Shown: positions 19,314 through 28,900 of the stretch, piece after piece | Layout of the letters: every line of letters starts with the position of its first letter | How positions within the stretch are numbered: the first letter of the stretch is position 1 | NCBI RefSeq assembly: GCF_007993045.1 | Contig: NZ_VOOR01000023.1 | Coordinates: forward strand, 29,208-93,207 | Reading direction: 5' to 3' | DNA from: Phaeodactylibacter luteus | GTDB taxonomy: Bacteria; Bacteroidota; Bacteroidia; Chitinophagales; Saprospiraceae | Length of the DNA: 64,000 bases | Notes under the pieces: model-generated | Database searches by the model: none | The model's input: only the letters and a program-made list of their open reading frames with translations | What the model was told of the DNA's origin: nothing | Translations under genes and position numbers: made by a program

Positions 19314-19345
19314 GCCTGCTCCGTAGAAGTTCCCCCGGAGCAGGC
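19314..19345 (-). terminator. Terminator after the second DUF4199 gene
   Basis: GCCTGCTCCG (19314-19323) pairs with CGGAGCAGGC (19336-19345). On the reverse strand the stem is followed by a run of Ts, ending the transcript of the gene at 19403. Confidence 0.75.
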
Positions 19346-19402
19346 CTGCCAATAGTCAATGCTCAAGCCAGGCACTGCTTCAGGCCCGGCCAAAGATAAA
19401 AA

Positions 19403-19969
19403 TTATCGCTCGCGCTTGAGGAACGGAGCAATGATAAGCGAAAAAATCACGCCCACAACCAGCGCGCCCCCGCCGCCAAACACCGCAAATGCTGCCGGGC
19501 TGAACATAAAGCTCATCATCTCCATCGCATTGTCGGCATCGCTTGCGCTCATGCCCTGCTGCTCTATCATCTGATCGCGGCTGACCTCAAGCAGAGTATC
19601 CATAAGCCCCGGCTCAATGAAGGCAAAGAAGACATAGCTCCAGATCGCCGAGACGATCGCAATCATCAGCGCTGCAATAAAACCGGTATAGAACGATCGC
19701 CCGAACGTGATGAAACCGCCAAGCTCGTGGTCACGATGCTGCCGGATGGCCAGCACCATAGCGGCGATCATCACCGTCCAGGTCGCCAGATTGGAGACCC
19801 AGCTAGAGCTCGACTGCGGGTCGGAGTAATCTACTGCGCCAGTGAGGTGGATGACCAAAGAGATCACGACCAGCACCAATCCGCCAAGCAGCCCGTGGCG
19901 AGTGGCTGTTGGCCAGGGCGAAACCGATTCAGGCGCTACATTTTCATTCGGGTTGTCAAAAGTACTCAT
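19403..19969 (-). CDS. DUF4199 membrane protein (second copy)
   Basis: A 188-residue protein with a polar N-terminus and four hydrophobic segments (HGLLGGLVLVVISLVIHL; LATWTVMIAAMVLAI; FYTGFIAALMIAIVSAIWSY; AFAVFGGGGALVVGVIFSLI). A charged loop before the last segment (LMDTLLEVSRDQMIEQQ) parallels that of the DUF4199 protein at 18730. The two are diverged paralogues in tandem, but a terminator lies between them, so they are separate transcripts. Function unknown. Confidence 0.78.
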   Translation of the reverse strand: MSTFDNPNENVAPESVSPWPTATRHGLLGGLVLVVISLVIHLTGAVDYSDPQSSSSWVSNLATWTVMIAAMVLAIRQHRDHELGGFITFGRSFYTGFIAALMIAIVSAIWSYVFFAFIEPGLMDTLLEVSRDQMIEQQGMSASDADNAMEMMSFMFSPAAFAVFGGGGALVVGVIFSLIIAPFLKRER

Positions 19970-20135
19970 GGCTGATTTTTTTTGTTTTGTTTATAAAATC
20001 GGGGGGACGCCCCAAAATACCCTACTAACCTACAGTATTTTCCAACAACGCGCCAAGGATTCCGGCAAAGCCTGTACTTTGTTAGACCAACAGGAATGCA
20101 AAATGGCTTGAACACCGCTGCGATTGCGGATTGTT

Positions 20136-20264
20136 TTGGGGCCTGCCCCCTCCGCAAGGATAGGGGCCTCCTCCTGCCTGACGGCACGAGGCGCTACGCT
20201 ACGGGGCTCGCTGTCCGCTCGGCCCTATCGGGCTTACACCCCTCCGCATCGCTAGGCCAGTGCC
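20136..20264 (-). repeat. Dispersed GC-rich repeat, copy 4 (reverse)
   Basis: Reverse copy with GCCCCCTCCGCAAGGATAGG, CGGGGCTCGCTGTCCGCTCG and CGCATCGCTAGGCC. It lies in the 657 bp gap between the second DUF4199 gene and the transporter, next to the inverted-repeat element at 20277. Confidence 0.82.
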
Positions 20265-20276
20265 AACTTAGAGATG

Positions 20277-20417
20277 TTGGGATTTTGCTTTTGGAGCGAA
20301 CGCAGCCAAATTTTGCCCTGATCGACCGACCTGCCCGCCGTAAGACTTTGGCAGGCGGAAGAACAACGGAGAGCAGGAGAAAATTTGGCAAGAGCAGCCC
20401 GAAGTGCAAAATCCCAA
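20277..20417. repeat. 141 bp inverted-repeat (MITE-like) element
   Basis: Terminal inverted repeats TTGGGATTTTGC (20277-20288) and GCAAAATCCCAA (20406-20417) bound 141 bp. A second inner pair (GCCAAATTTTGCC near 20308 and GAAAATTTGGC near 20380) is also inverted. No ORF is inside. It directly abuts repeat copy 4. The rest of the gap to 20626 shows no gene. Confidence 0.6.
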
Positions 20418-20626
20418 AAAGCTCTTAAACCCCGGCAAACGCTGTATCTTGTTTGCGTTTCAGTCTATGCCCATTCGTTTGACCTCAATGCGGGGCCCTA
20501 GCGCGGCTAGACCGGATGATTTGATGGCATTTCCACGCTTAAGCCTTTTCTGGTGCGTGGTCTTCAATTGTCAAAAATATACGGCTCAATCTACTCACAC
20601 AGCCCCGCTATCCAAAACAAAAAAAC

Positions 20627-21901
20627 ATGCGCCGCCTCGCTCAAATCCTTTTTTGGTCTGTCATCTCTGCCGCATTCATAGGCCCCGGCACAGTCACCAC
20701 CGCGGCCAAAGCCGGCAGTGCTTTTGGCACCGCCCTGTTGTGGGCACTGCTTTTTTCCGTGGGCGCTACTTACCTGCTGCAAGAGACCGCAGCCAGGGTA
20801 GTCATTGGCAGTGGGCAACAGCCCGGGCAATTGATCGGCGGCGGCCATCGGAAGCGCCTGGCCTATGGGCTCTTCTACGCAGTTGCATTTGGCTGTGCAG
20901 CCTACCAGGCTGGGAATGTCATGGGAGCGGTAGCGGGCCTGCAGCTCAGTGCCCCTGTCCCCGGTTATGTGCTCAGCTTAGGCATAAGCGCCCTGTCTGC
21001 CACACTGCTGTGGGGCGGGAGCTTCAAAGTGATCACCCGGGGGCTGAGCACCCTCGTAGCCGTTATGGGCTTTCTATTCTGTTGGGCAGCTTGGCAGGTG
21101 CGCCCCTCGCCCGGGCTTCTAGGCAGCGGCTTGAGCCCCAGCTTGCCCAGCGGCAGCCTGCTGCTCACCATCAGCCTGATCGGCACTACGGTAGTGCCCT
21201 ACAACCTCTTCCTTGGGGCTGGCCTCAGCCGGGGCAGGGAGCTCAAAGCTACAAGATGGGGCCTGGGCGGGGCAATTGCCCTGGGCGGGCTGATATCAGC
21301 AGCCATACTCATCACCGGAACGCAAGTCAGCGAGGGGTTTAGTTTTGAAGGGCTGGCAGCAGCGCTGCAAAGAGAGCTCGGCCCTTGGGGAAAGCCCGCT
21401 TTGGCCGTGGGGCTCGGGGCAGCGGGCATCAGTTCTGCCATCACAGCCCCGCTGGCAGCAGCTGTGGCAGGGCAGAGCCTGATCGGGCAGGAACACGGGC
21501 ATTGGGGCACTCAAGGCCGCTATTTCCGGCTCACTTGGGGGGCGGTCCTTGGCATTGGGCTCTTGTTCAGCCTCTCTGGCATACAGCCCGTGCCAGCCAT
21601 CATCATGGCACAGGCCATCAATGGGCTCCTCCTCCCCTTGGCAGCAGGCTTCCTCATTTATGTGGCCAACGATAGCGCAGCCCTTGGCCGAAACGCCAAT
21701 GGCCCACTGGCCAACTTCTTGTCCCTCCTGGTATTTGGCGTATGCGTTTTCCTTGGGCTGAACAACCTGGCCGCAGCCCTCTCCAAAGCCATTGGGCTGA
21801 GCGGGGGCGCACTGCGCTCTCCTGCGTGGCTGGGCCTGCTCAGCGCAGCCGCTTGCCTGCTGATGGCCCGCTGGGCTTTCGCCAAAAGGGCACAGCCTTG
21901 A
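20627..21901 (+). CDS. Nramp-family-like transporter with altered metal-site motifs
   Basis: A 424-residue inner membrane protein with about 11 hydrophobic segments in the LeuT/Nramp arrangement. In canonical Nramp the first helix carries DPGN and the sixth MPHN, which bind Mn2+/Fe2+. Here the equivalents are FIGPGTVTTAAKAG (residues about 17-30) and TTVVPYNLFLGAG (about 187-199). The helix-breaking frame of both motifs is kept but the metal-binding Asp, Asn and Met are gone. It is a divergent subgroup whose substrate should not be assumed to be Mn2+. Monocistronic. Confidence 0.8.
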   Translation: MRRLAQILFWSVISAAFIGPGTVTTAAKAGSAFGTALLWALLFSVGATYLLQETAARVVIGSGQQPGQLIGGGHRKRLAYGLFYAVAFGCAAYQAGNVMGAVAGLQLSAPVPGYVLSLGISALSATLLWGGSFKVITRGLSTLVAVMGFLFCWAAWQVRPSPGLLGSGLSPSLPSGSLLLTISLIGTTVVPYNLFLGAGLSRGRELKATRWGLGGAIALGGLISAAILITGTQVSEGFSFEGLAAALQRELGPWGKPALAVGLGAAGISSAITAPLAAAVAGQSLIGQEHGHWGTQGRYFRLTWGAVLGIGLLFSLSGIQPVPAIIMAQAINGLLLPLAAGFLIYVANDSAALGRNANGPLANFLSLLVFGVCVFLGLNNLAAALSKAIGLSGGALRSPAWLGLLSAAACLLMARWAFAKRAQP

Positions 21902-21930
21902 ATGCTGTTGCGCTGGCCCTCATACAAGCG

Positions 21931-23205
21931 CTAAGCCAGCGCAGAGAAAAACTGGTTGTTGTTGATGACGCCCAACGGGCGGCCCTTCAACCGCTGGCCA
22001 AGCACAGGGGAGTTCAGCGAGCGGGAACGGACACGGCCGCGCTCATATACCCACTCCATATCTGGATGGAAAATGGTCAGCTCCGCAGGCTGGCCTACGG
22101 CTATGTGAGGTACCGGAAGGCCAAAAAGCTTGCGAGGGTTGTAAGCCAGCGCCTGCACCAGGGTTTCCGCATCTAGCCAATCCGACAAGTAGGTCCTGCT
22201 CAGGGCGTATAAGGTCTCCAGCCCGGTCACCCCAAAATCTGCATAGCTGAACTCCAGCTTTTTCACTTCCTCTTCCAGCGGCACATGATGAGCCGAGATG
22301 ATGTCAATGGTGCCATCCTTTACGCCCGCTAAAAGAGCAGCCCGGTCTTCGGCCCTGCGCAGGGGCGGCATGACTTTGAAGTTGCTGTCAAAATCTGCTA
22401 CAGCCGTTTCGTCGTACACCAAGTTCATGATACTGACAGAAGCCGTTACCTGCAAGCCCCTGCTTTTGGCCTCCCGCACCATTTGTACCGCACCTGCCGT
22501 GGAAAGGTTCGCGAGATGGAGGCGGCTTTCGGCGTACTCCAGGAGGTGCAGATCCCGGCGCACCATAATCTCTTCAGCGATAGCAGGCACCCCGGCCAGC
22601 CCCATAGCTGTCGATACCCGCCCCTCGTGCACCTGCCCGCCGTGGCTGACCAGCTTATCCAGTGGCTGATTGATGACCAGCCCGCCGAAGGCCTTGACGT
22701 ACTCTAGGGCACGGAGCATGACGCCGGCATGCTGCAAAGGCTTTTCCCCATCCGAAAAGGCGACCGCCCCGGCGCGCTGCATATCGATCATCTCCGTGAT
22801 ATCCAGCCCTTTACAGCCTTGAGTAATGGCCCCGATCGGCAGAAACTGCACCAGCTTGCCATACGCGTTCTTGCTGATGTACTGCACACCAGATTTATCG
22901 TCAATAACAGGTTGGGTATTGGGCAGGGCTGCCACTGCGGTGAAGCCGCCTGCTGCCGCTGCTGCGCCTGCGGTGTGTAGGGTTTCCCGGTGCTCCAGCC
23001 CGGGGTCTCCAACCTGTGCTCCAATATCTACCCAGCCAATAGAGGCGCATTGCCCCTTATAGGACAGCTCCTCCAAGCCCGGCGCGGAGGGGAGGTTCTC
23101 CCCTATTGCTGCGATATAGCCATCTCGGATCAAAAGGTCTTTTTCCTCCCCGTGCAGGTCTTCCCCCGGGGCCACAATGTGTGCGTTTCTTATCAGTAGG
23201 TCCAT
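21931..23205 (-). CDS. Dihydroorotase-like protein lacking metal ligands (pseudoenzyme)
   Basis: A 424-residue amidohydrolase-fold protein. The overall frame is that of the PyrC/AllB group (N-terminal MDLLIRNAHIVAPG, GWVDIGAQVGDPGLEHRETL, C-terminal LAYNPRKLFGLP and G-Q-P-A-E-L-T-I-F). The catalytic residues are replaced: the HxH of the DMHVHLREPG motif is DIGAQVGDPG, the histidine of LHIAHVST is LHLANLST, and the aspartate of the ATDHAP motif is ISAHHVPL. It therefore should not bind the two zinc ions. Non-catalytic dihydroorotase homologues that support aspartate carbamoyltransferase assembly are known (PyrC'/PyrX type), but pyrB is not adjacent. Confidence 0.85.
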   Translation of the reverse strand: MDLLIRNAHIVAPGEDLHGEEKDLLIRDGYIAAIGENLPSAPGLEELSYKGQCASIGWVDIGAQVGDPGLEHRETLHTAGAAAAAGGFTAVAALPNTQPVIDDKSGVQYISKNAYGKLVQFLPIGAITQGCKGLDITEMIDMQRAGAVAFSDGEKPLQHAGVMLRALEYVKAFGGLVINQPLDKLVSHGGQVHEGRVSTAMGLAGVPAIAEEIMVRRDLHLLEYAESRLHLANLSTAGAVQMVREAKSRGLQVTASVSIMNLVYDETAVADFDSNFKVMPPLRRAEDRAALLAGVKDGTIDIISAHHVPLEEEVKKLEFSYADFGVTGLETLYALSRTYLSDWLDAETLVQALAYNPRKLFGLPVPHIAVGQPAELTIFHPDMEWVYERGRVRSRSLNSPVLGQRLKGRPLGVINNNQFFSALA

Positions 23206-23252
23206 CGGTCAGTTTGCTGAAATATCAGACTTGCATCAAGCCTATTGTGCTG

Positions 23253-23260
23253 CAAATATA
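23253..23260 (-). promoter_or_regulatory. Candidate -7 element for the dihydroorotase-like gene
   Basis: On the reverse strand TATATTTG matches TAnnTTTG exactly and would place transcription start about 40 bp before the ATG at 23205. A -33 element is not clear. Confidence 0.4.
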
Positions 23261-23338
23261 CACTCCACCACGGTTTTCCGGTTAGAACAGCCTGCAATGT
23301 CTATGCTTACGGGAAAGGTTGCTGCACAGCCGCTGTAT

Positions 23339-25657
23339 TTACCCCCCTACCGGGAACCAGCGGTTGTTGCGGTAAACGTAGCCCGGGCCCTGCCGGTACA
23401 CTTCTACGGCATCTGGCCGCACGAGCAGCTCATCCACCCAGAGCGTATCCCTCAGGATGCGCGGGTGCTGTACCCACAGCCTTACTTTCGTATCCGAACG
23501 CTGGGGGATGAATACCTTTTCAAACAAAGCCCAGCCATTGGTATCTACTACAGAGAGGCTCCGGTGCAAGGGGAGCACTTCTGCTTTCACCACCGCTCCA
23601 GTCTCCGGCTCGTACTCTTCAAAGTGGGCCTCGGCTTGGGCGAGGCGGTCCTGATCGATGTATACCCAGGCCGAGAAATTGTACCAGCCTGTGCCAAACT
23701 GCTTGGGGATGGGCTGATCGAAAAGCACATTCCGCTGTCCGGACAGCCCTTGGAACGCCCCACCTCCCCGGTAGTAGCGCGCTGAACGCAAAGTATCGAA
23801 AGACTCAAGGCTGATGCCAGCCGTAGCGTCCGTTGCCAAGCATCCATCCACGGGGAATAAGCCGGTGCTGTCGTTGGCAATGCGGTAGCGGATTTCCCTG
23901 GCGCGGGCCGCAATGCGGTCTTCAAAGGCCTGTAGCGGCTGACGGTACAGCCGGTAGGAGTCCGACTCATAGATCAGCTGCGCCCCTTCCAGCAAGTGGG
24001 CATACCGGGCCTTCTGCTGACTGAAATGGTGGTTGTCCACCAACATGAGCAATGGCTTGCCGTTGGGGAAATCGGCCAGGATGCGCGGCAGGCGGTAAGG
24101 CTCGTGCACCAGCTCCAGCTGCCGGATGGCCTGCCCACGTGAAGTGCGGGTCAGGGCTGCCCCTGTAGTCGGCAGCCCGGTCTGTATGCCGATGATCAGG
24201 GTGCGCGGCATGGGCAGCCCTTCTGTTTCGTACCAGAAATTGTCGCTCCCGAGGTTGAAGTAAGGCACCGGGAGCACCGCCTGAAACTCTCCCCAATCTA
24301 TACCCGGCAGATCGGTATACTTCCGCCCTTCCTCCAGCTCAGCTATGCTGTCGAGACGCAGATCGGGCCCGTTGGCAGAGTACCAGGCTTCTGCCCCTAG
24401 CAGCAGCAATGCAGCAATGCCTGCCCCAAGCCTTAGGTTGTCCTGCTGTTTCGCTACCCAATGCCAGAGCTCAGCGAGCACGACTATATTCGCGACATAA
24501 TAAAACGGCCAGTTGAACCGGCCCACAGACCGGAACTGCTGATACGGGCCGGTATAATCCAGGTACCCCTCCAGCCCCGGCAGCGTAAAGGGCAGCCCAA
24601 AAGAAAGCAACAGCAGTATGCTGCTAGCCCCCAGCGCTTTGGCCAGGAAAGGCTGCAGCTTGCCCCCTGCCCGGACAAAAGGCTGCCGGAACCGGCTGCC
24701 AGCCCAGCGGCCCAACATCGCCAACAGCCCCACGATGGCCACCAGCCCTAAGTATGCCTGCCCTTCGTACGACTGCTGTATCTTTATCCAGTGCTGATCG
24801 ATGTATTGATACCAGGGGATATAAGGCGAAGTCACCAGGTTTTCCCATATCGCATGGAAGTGGAAAAAGCCCCAGGGGCGGGCTGCCCGGTCTGTAATGC
24901 TGCTGTTGTGGTACATCCAGAAATAAAAGAACACCAGCGGCAAGCCTACCTGTACCCCGTAGTGCAGCGCATATTTCAATAACCGCTTAATGCCGGGCTT
25001 GCGCAGGAAGCCTATCCCAAAATACAAGCCCAGGGTCATGGCCATGATGGCAAAGTAATAAAAGTGGATCAGGGAGAAAGCCGCCACAGCCAATGCCATA
25101 AGGAAGCTGAACTTTAGGCTGTGCGCCTCTTCCAAGCGGGCCAGTAGGTACAGCATGACCGGGATGACCTCGAGATGGGCCAGCCCGTAATGGGATATGA
25201 ACCGGTGCAGCTGAGGGGACAAAAAGGCCACGCCCAGCCCCGCAGCCATGGCCCACCAGGGGTGGCAGCCGAGGCGCCGCAGCAACAGCATCAGAAATAA
25301 AGAGGCCAGCCCGATCCCCAGCAGCAGGCTAAAATGTATAATAGCCCGGGTGTAGCCCGTAATGTCCACCACATAATCGCTCACCAGCTTGATCAGCCCC
25401 GATACCAAGGGCTGGGTGACCGCAGCTGAAGCGTGGTCGCCATAAGGGTAGTTCATCCCTTGAAAGTAAGTAAGGGAAGAATCGTAGCGGGCGTGGTACT
25501 CTATGTTGGTGTAGGCTTTCAGCCCGTCTGCATAGGGCTCAATGACCTTGCTGTTGGGCGATTGGAAAAAATCAGGAAAGCGGAGGCCCAAAGCCGCCAG
25601 CAGCAGCAGGAGCCAGGCAAGGTTAGTCCAGCGGTGGGAGGAGTGCGGTGTCGACAT
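23339..25657 (-). CDS. GT-C-like polytopic membrane protein with C-terminal beta-sandwich
   Basis: A 772-residue protein starting at 25657 (MSTPHSSHRWTNLAWLLLLL); the upstream in-frame extension overlaps the divergent gene and lacks membrane character. About 11 hydrophobic segments fill residues 10-500, including an acidic first periplasmic loop (VIEPYADGLKAY) typical of GT-C type lipid-linked sugar transferases. The last about 270 residues are soluble and end in a predicted jelly-roll-like domain (YNFSAWVYIDQDRL, LWVQHPRILRDTLWVDELLV). The transferase role is inferred from topology only. The protein at 56086 has the same architecture. Confidence 0.6.
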   Translation of the reverse strand: MSTPHSSHRWTNLAWLLLLLAALGLRFPDFFQSPNSKVIEPYADGLKAYTNIEYHARYDSSLTYFQGMNYPYGDHASAAVTQPLVSGLIKLVSDYVVDITGYTRAIIHFSLLLGIGLASLFLMLLLRRLGCHPWWAMAAGLGVAFLSPQLHRFISHYGLAHLEVIPVMLYLLARLEEAHSLKFSFLMALAVAAFSLIHFYYFAIMAMTLGLYFGIGFLRKPGIKRLLKYALHYGVQVGLPLVFFYFWMYHNSSITDRAARPWGFFHFHAIWENLVTSPYIPWYQYIDQHWIKIQQSYEGQAYLGLVAIVGLLAMLGRWAGSRFRQPFVRAGGKLQPFLAKALGASSILLLLSFGLPFTLPGLEGYLDYTGPYQQFRSVGRFNWPFYYVANIVVLAELWHWVAKQQDNLRLGAGIAALLLLGAEAWYSANGPDLRLDSIAELEEGRKYTDLPGIDWGEFQAVLPVPYFNLGSDNFWYETEGLPMPRTLIIGIQTGLPTTGAALTRTSRGQAIRQLELVHEPYRLPRILADFPNGKPLLMLVDNHHFSQQKARYAHLLEGAQLIYESDSYRLYRQPLQAFEDRIAARAREIRYRIANDSTGLFPVDGCLATDATAGISLESFDTLRSARYYRGGGAFQGLSGQRNVLFDQPIPKQFGTGWYNFSAWVYIDQDRLAQAEAHFEEYEPETGAVVKAEVLPLHRSLSVVDTNGWALFEKVFIPQRSDTKVRLWVQHPRILRDTLWVDELLVRPDAVEVYRQGPGYVYRNNRWFPVGG

Positions 25658-25901
25658 AGGGTTGGTTCGGATGCCTTTACGGCAAAAGTACATTTTTCCG
25701 GCCAAGCAGCGGTGCTGTACGTACAATTCGGCCGGCTGCGGGCAGGAGGAATGCAGGCCTATCCCGGCTGGTTTTGTATATTCGGCTTGATATGACAGGG
25801 GCACTGCCAATTTTACCTGCTGCCCTGCCCCGGCGCACCAAGCATCTTTCATCAAACGAAAAACCAGGCAGGCCAGGGCTTGCCGCCACACCAACGGAAC
25901 T

Positions 25902-28900
25902 ATGAAACCTCTTTGCCCACTTTGCCTTTTGCTGATCGCCTGCCTGATGGCCAGCTGCTCCGAGCCGCCCATGCCGAAGGTGCTGGTTTTTTCCAAAACT
26001 GCGGGGTTCCGGCATGCCTCTATCCCGGCGGGCATTGCCGCCATACAGCAATTGGGCATGGAGCACCATTTTAGTGTGGACACCACGGAAGATGCTGCTG
26101 CTTTCCGGGAAGAGAACCTGAAACAATATGCTGCCGTCATTTTCCTGAACACGACCGGCGATGTGCTCGGCCATTATCAGCAGGCAGACTTTGAGCGTTA
26201 CATTCAAGCCGGGGGCGGGTACGTGGGCATACACGCTGCAGCCGATACCGAATACCAATGGCCTTGGTACGGCAAGCTTGCCGGCGGCTATTTCGATGGG
26301 CACCCAGACTCGCCCAATGTGAGGGCGGCGGAGCTGGAAGTTGTCTACCCCAGCCACCCGGCCACTTCCATGCTGCCCGAACGGTGGGCGCGCGAGGACG
26401 AATGGTACAACTACAAAGCCCTCAACCCCGATGTGCAGGTGCTCCTCAACCTGGACGAGTCCACCTACGAAGGGGGGACAAACGGCAGCCACCACCCGAT
26501 TGCCCTCTTCCACGAATACGATGGGGGGCGGGCATTTTATACCGGAGGGGGGCATACAGAAGCGGCTTATGCCGAGCCCCTCTTCCTGCAGCACCTGGCA
26601 GGCGGCATACAATATGCGATAGGGGAAAACCGGCTGGACTACAGCCTGGCCCGGACCGCGCGCGTGCCCGAGCAGAACCGTTTCCAGAAGACTGTCTTGG
26701 CCAGCAACCTGTTTGAGCCCATGGAAATCGACCTGCTGCCCGACGGGCGCATACTGCTGATTGAACGGCGGGGGGGCATCAAGATGTACGACCCTGAGCG
26801 CGGCGCCCTCGATTCTATTGGCCATCTCCCGGTACACACCGAACACGAAGATGGGCTGATGGGGCTGGCTGTCGACCCCGCCTACGAGGACAATCATTGG
26901 ATTTACCTGTGCTATTCGCCGGTTGGGGAGGAAGCGGTGCAGCAGGTCTCCCGCTTTGTTTTTGCCCAAGATTCCGTACACTGGCTGAGCGAGCAGGTCA
27001 TCTTGAAAATACCCGTACAGCGGGAAGAGTGCTGCCATTCTGCAGGCTCGCTGGAGTTTGGCCCAGACGGCAACCTCTTCATCAGCGTAGGCGACAACAC
27101 CAACCCTTTCGAATCAGAGGGGTACGCCCCTATTGATGAGCGGCCGGGGAGAGCGCCCTTTGATGCACAGCGGACTGCGGCCAACACCAATGACCTTAGG
27201 GGCAAGATCTTGCGGATCACGCCTCAGCCCGATGGGTCCTATACCATTCCGGAAGGCAACCTTTTCCCGGAAGGCACGCCCGGCACCCGGCCGGAGATTT
27301 ACGTCATGGGCTGCAGGAACCCTTTCCGCTTTAGCATAGACGCGCGCACCGGCTACCTCTATTGGGGCGATGTAGGCCCAGATGCAGGCGTCGGGCGCGA
27401 GCAGCGCGGCCCCAAGGGCATAGACGAGATCAATCAGGCCAGGGAAGCCGGCTTCTTTGGCTGGCCTTACCTCAGGGGCAACCTGCAGGCATACCATGAT
27501 TTCGACTTTGCCAGCAATCTGGCAGGCCCACAGTTCAGTGCACAGCAGCCTGTGAACGAATCGCCCAACAATACCGGGCTGCGGGAACTGCCGCCCGTAC
27601 AGCCGTCCATGATCTGGTACTCCTACGACAAGTCGAAGGAATTCCCCTGGGTAGGCGTTGGCGGCAAAAACCCTATGGCGGGGCCGGTATACTATGCAGA
27701 ACAGTACGAAAATGAAGACAAGTACCCGGATTACTTCAATGGCAAGCTGTTCGTCTACGAGTGGATGCGCGACTGGATTTTTGTGCTCACCCTTGACGAA
27801 GACGGGCGCTTCGTGCAGGCAGACCCCTTCCTTTCGGAGCAGGGCGACTTCGCCAACCCTATGGATATGCTCTTCGGGCCCGATGGGCAGCTGTATGTGT
27901 TGGAATACGGGGAGCAATGGTTTACCCAAAATGCAGACGCCCGATTGTCGCGCATCGCTTACATCAAAGGCAACCGCAAGCCAGCTGCCCGGATAGAAGC
28001 GGCCGCCCTGCAAGGGGCTGTGCCGCTGAAGGCCAGTTTTTCCGCTGCTGCTTCCTACGATCCGGACCGGGACCCCCTGCAGTTCGATTGGCAAGTTGAC
28101 GGGCAGGCATTTTCGGGCGAAAGCCTGAGCTATACCTTTGAACAGCCTGGCACCTATACGGTACAGCTGAAGGCGACCGACCCCGACGGCAATACCTCGG
28201 AGGCCAGCGTGGCCGTCATGGCCGGCAACGAGCCCCCGCAGGTCAATTGGTCCATTGCAGGCAACCGGTCATTCTATTGGGATGGCAGGACGGTAGCCTA
28301 TGAGGTAGCCGCCAAGGATAAAGAAGACGGGCAGGTGCCGGCAGCGCAGCTGAAGGTGAGCGTTGACTACCTTGCCGAAGGGTACGACCTGGCTGCTATA
28401 GCCCAAGGGCATCAGCAGGCTTCCAGCCTGCAGCCTGCCGGGCTGGCCCTCATCGAGGGTTCGGACTGCAAGGCCTGCCATGCCAAGGATAAAAAAATCA
28501 ACGGCCCGAGCTACCTGCAGGTGGCCGAAAAGTATGCCGGCGACCCCAAAGCGCCGGCTGTCCTTGCCCGCCGCATACGAGAAGGGAGCTCCGGCGTGTG
28601 GGGCGAGACCGCTATGTCGGCCCACCCTCAGCTCACGGAGGCGGAAGCCAGCCGCATGGTGGCCTATATCCTATCCTTGGCGGCGGCCCACAGCAACAGC
28701 CTGCCGGCTAAAGGGCAATACACCACCGATCAGCACCTTGGGAAAGCAGAGAAAGGTCGTTATGTATTCATGGCCTCTTACACCGATCGGCCCCGGAACG
28801 GGCAGCCGGCCATCACGCGGCAGGAAAAAGTACAGCTGCGCTACCACCGTATGCCCGCAGCCGCCTTTGATGAGGGCACTCCTACCCTGATGCGGCAGGA

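Noticed and set aside
25658..26152. Long upstream extension of the membrane protein at 23339
   Set aside because: It overlaps the divergent ThuA-fusion gene on the other strand and lacks membrane or signal character.
25677..27038. A 453-codon reverse-strand frame opposite the ThuA fusion
   Set aside because: Shadow frame; its composition mirrors the codons of the real gene.
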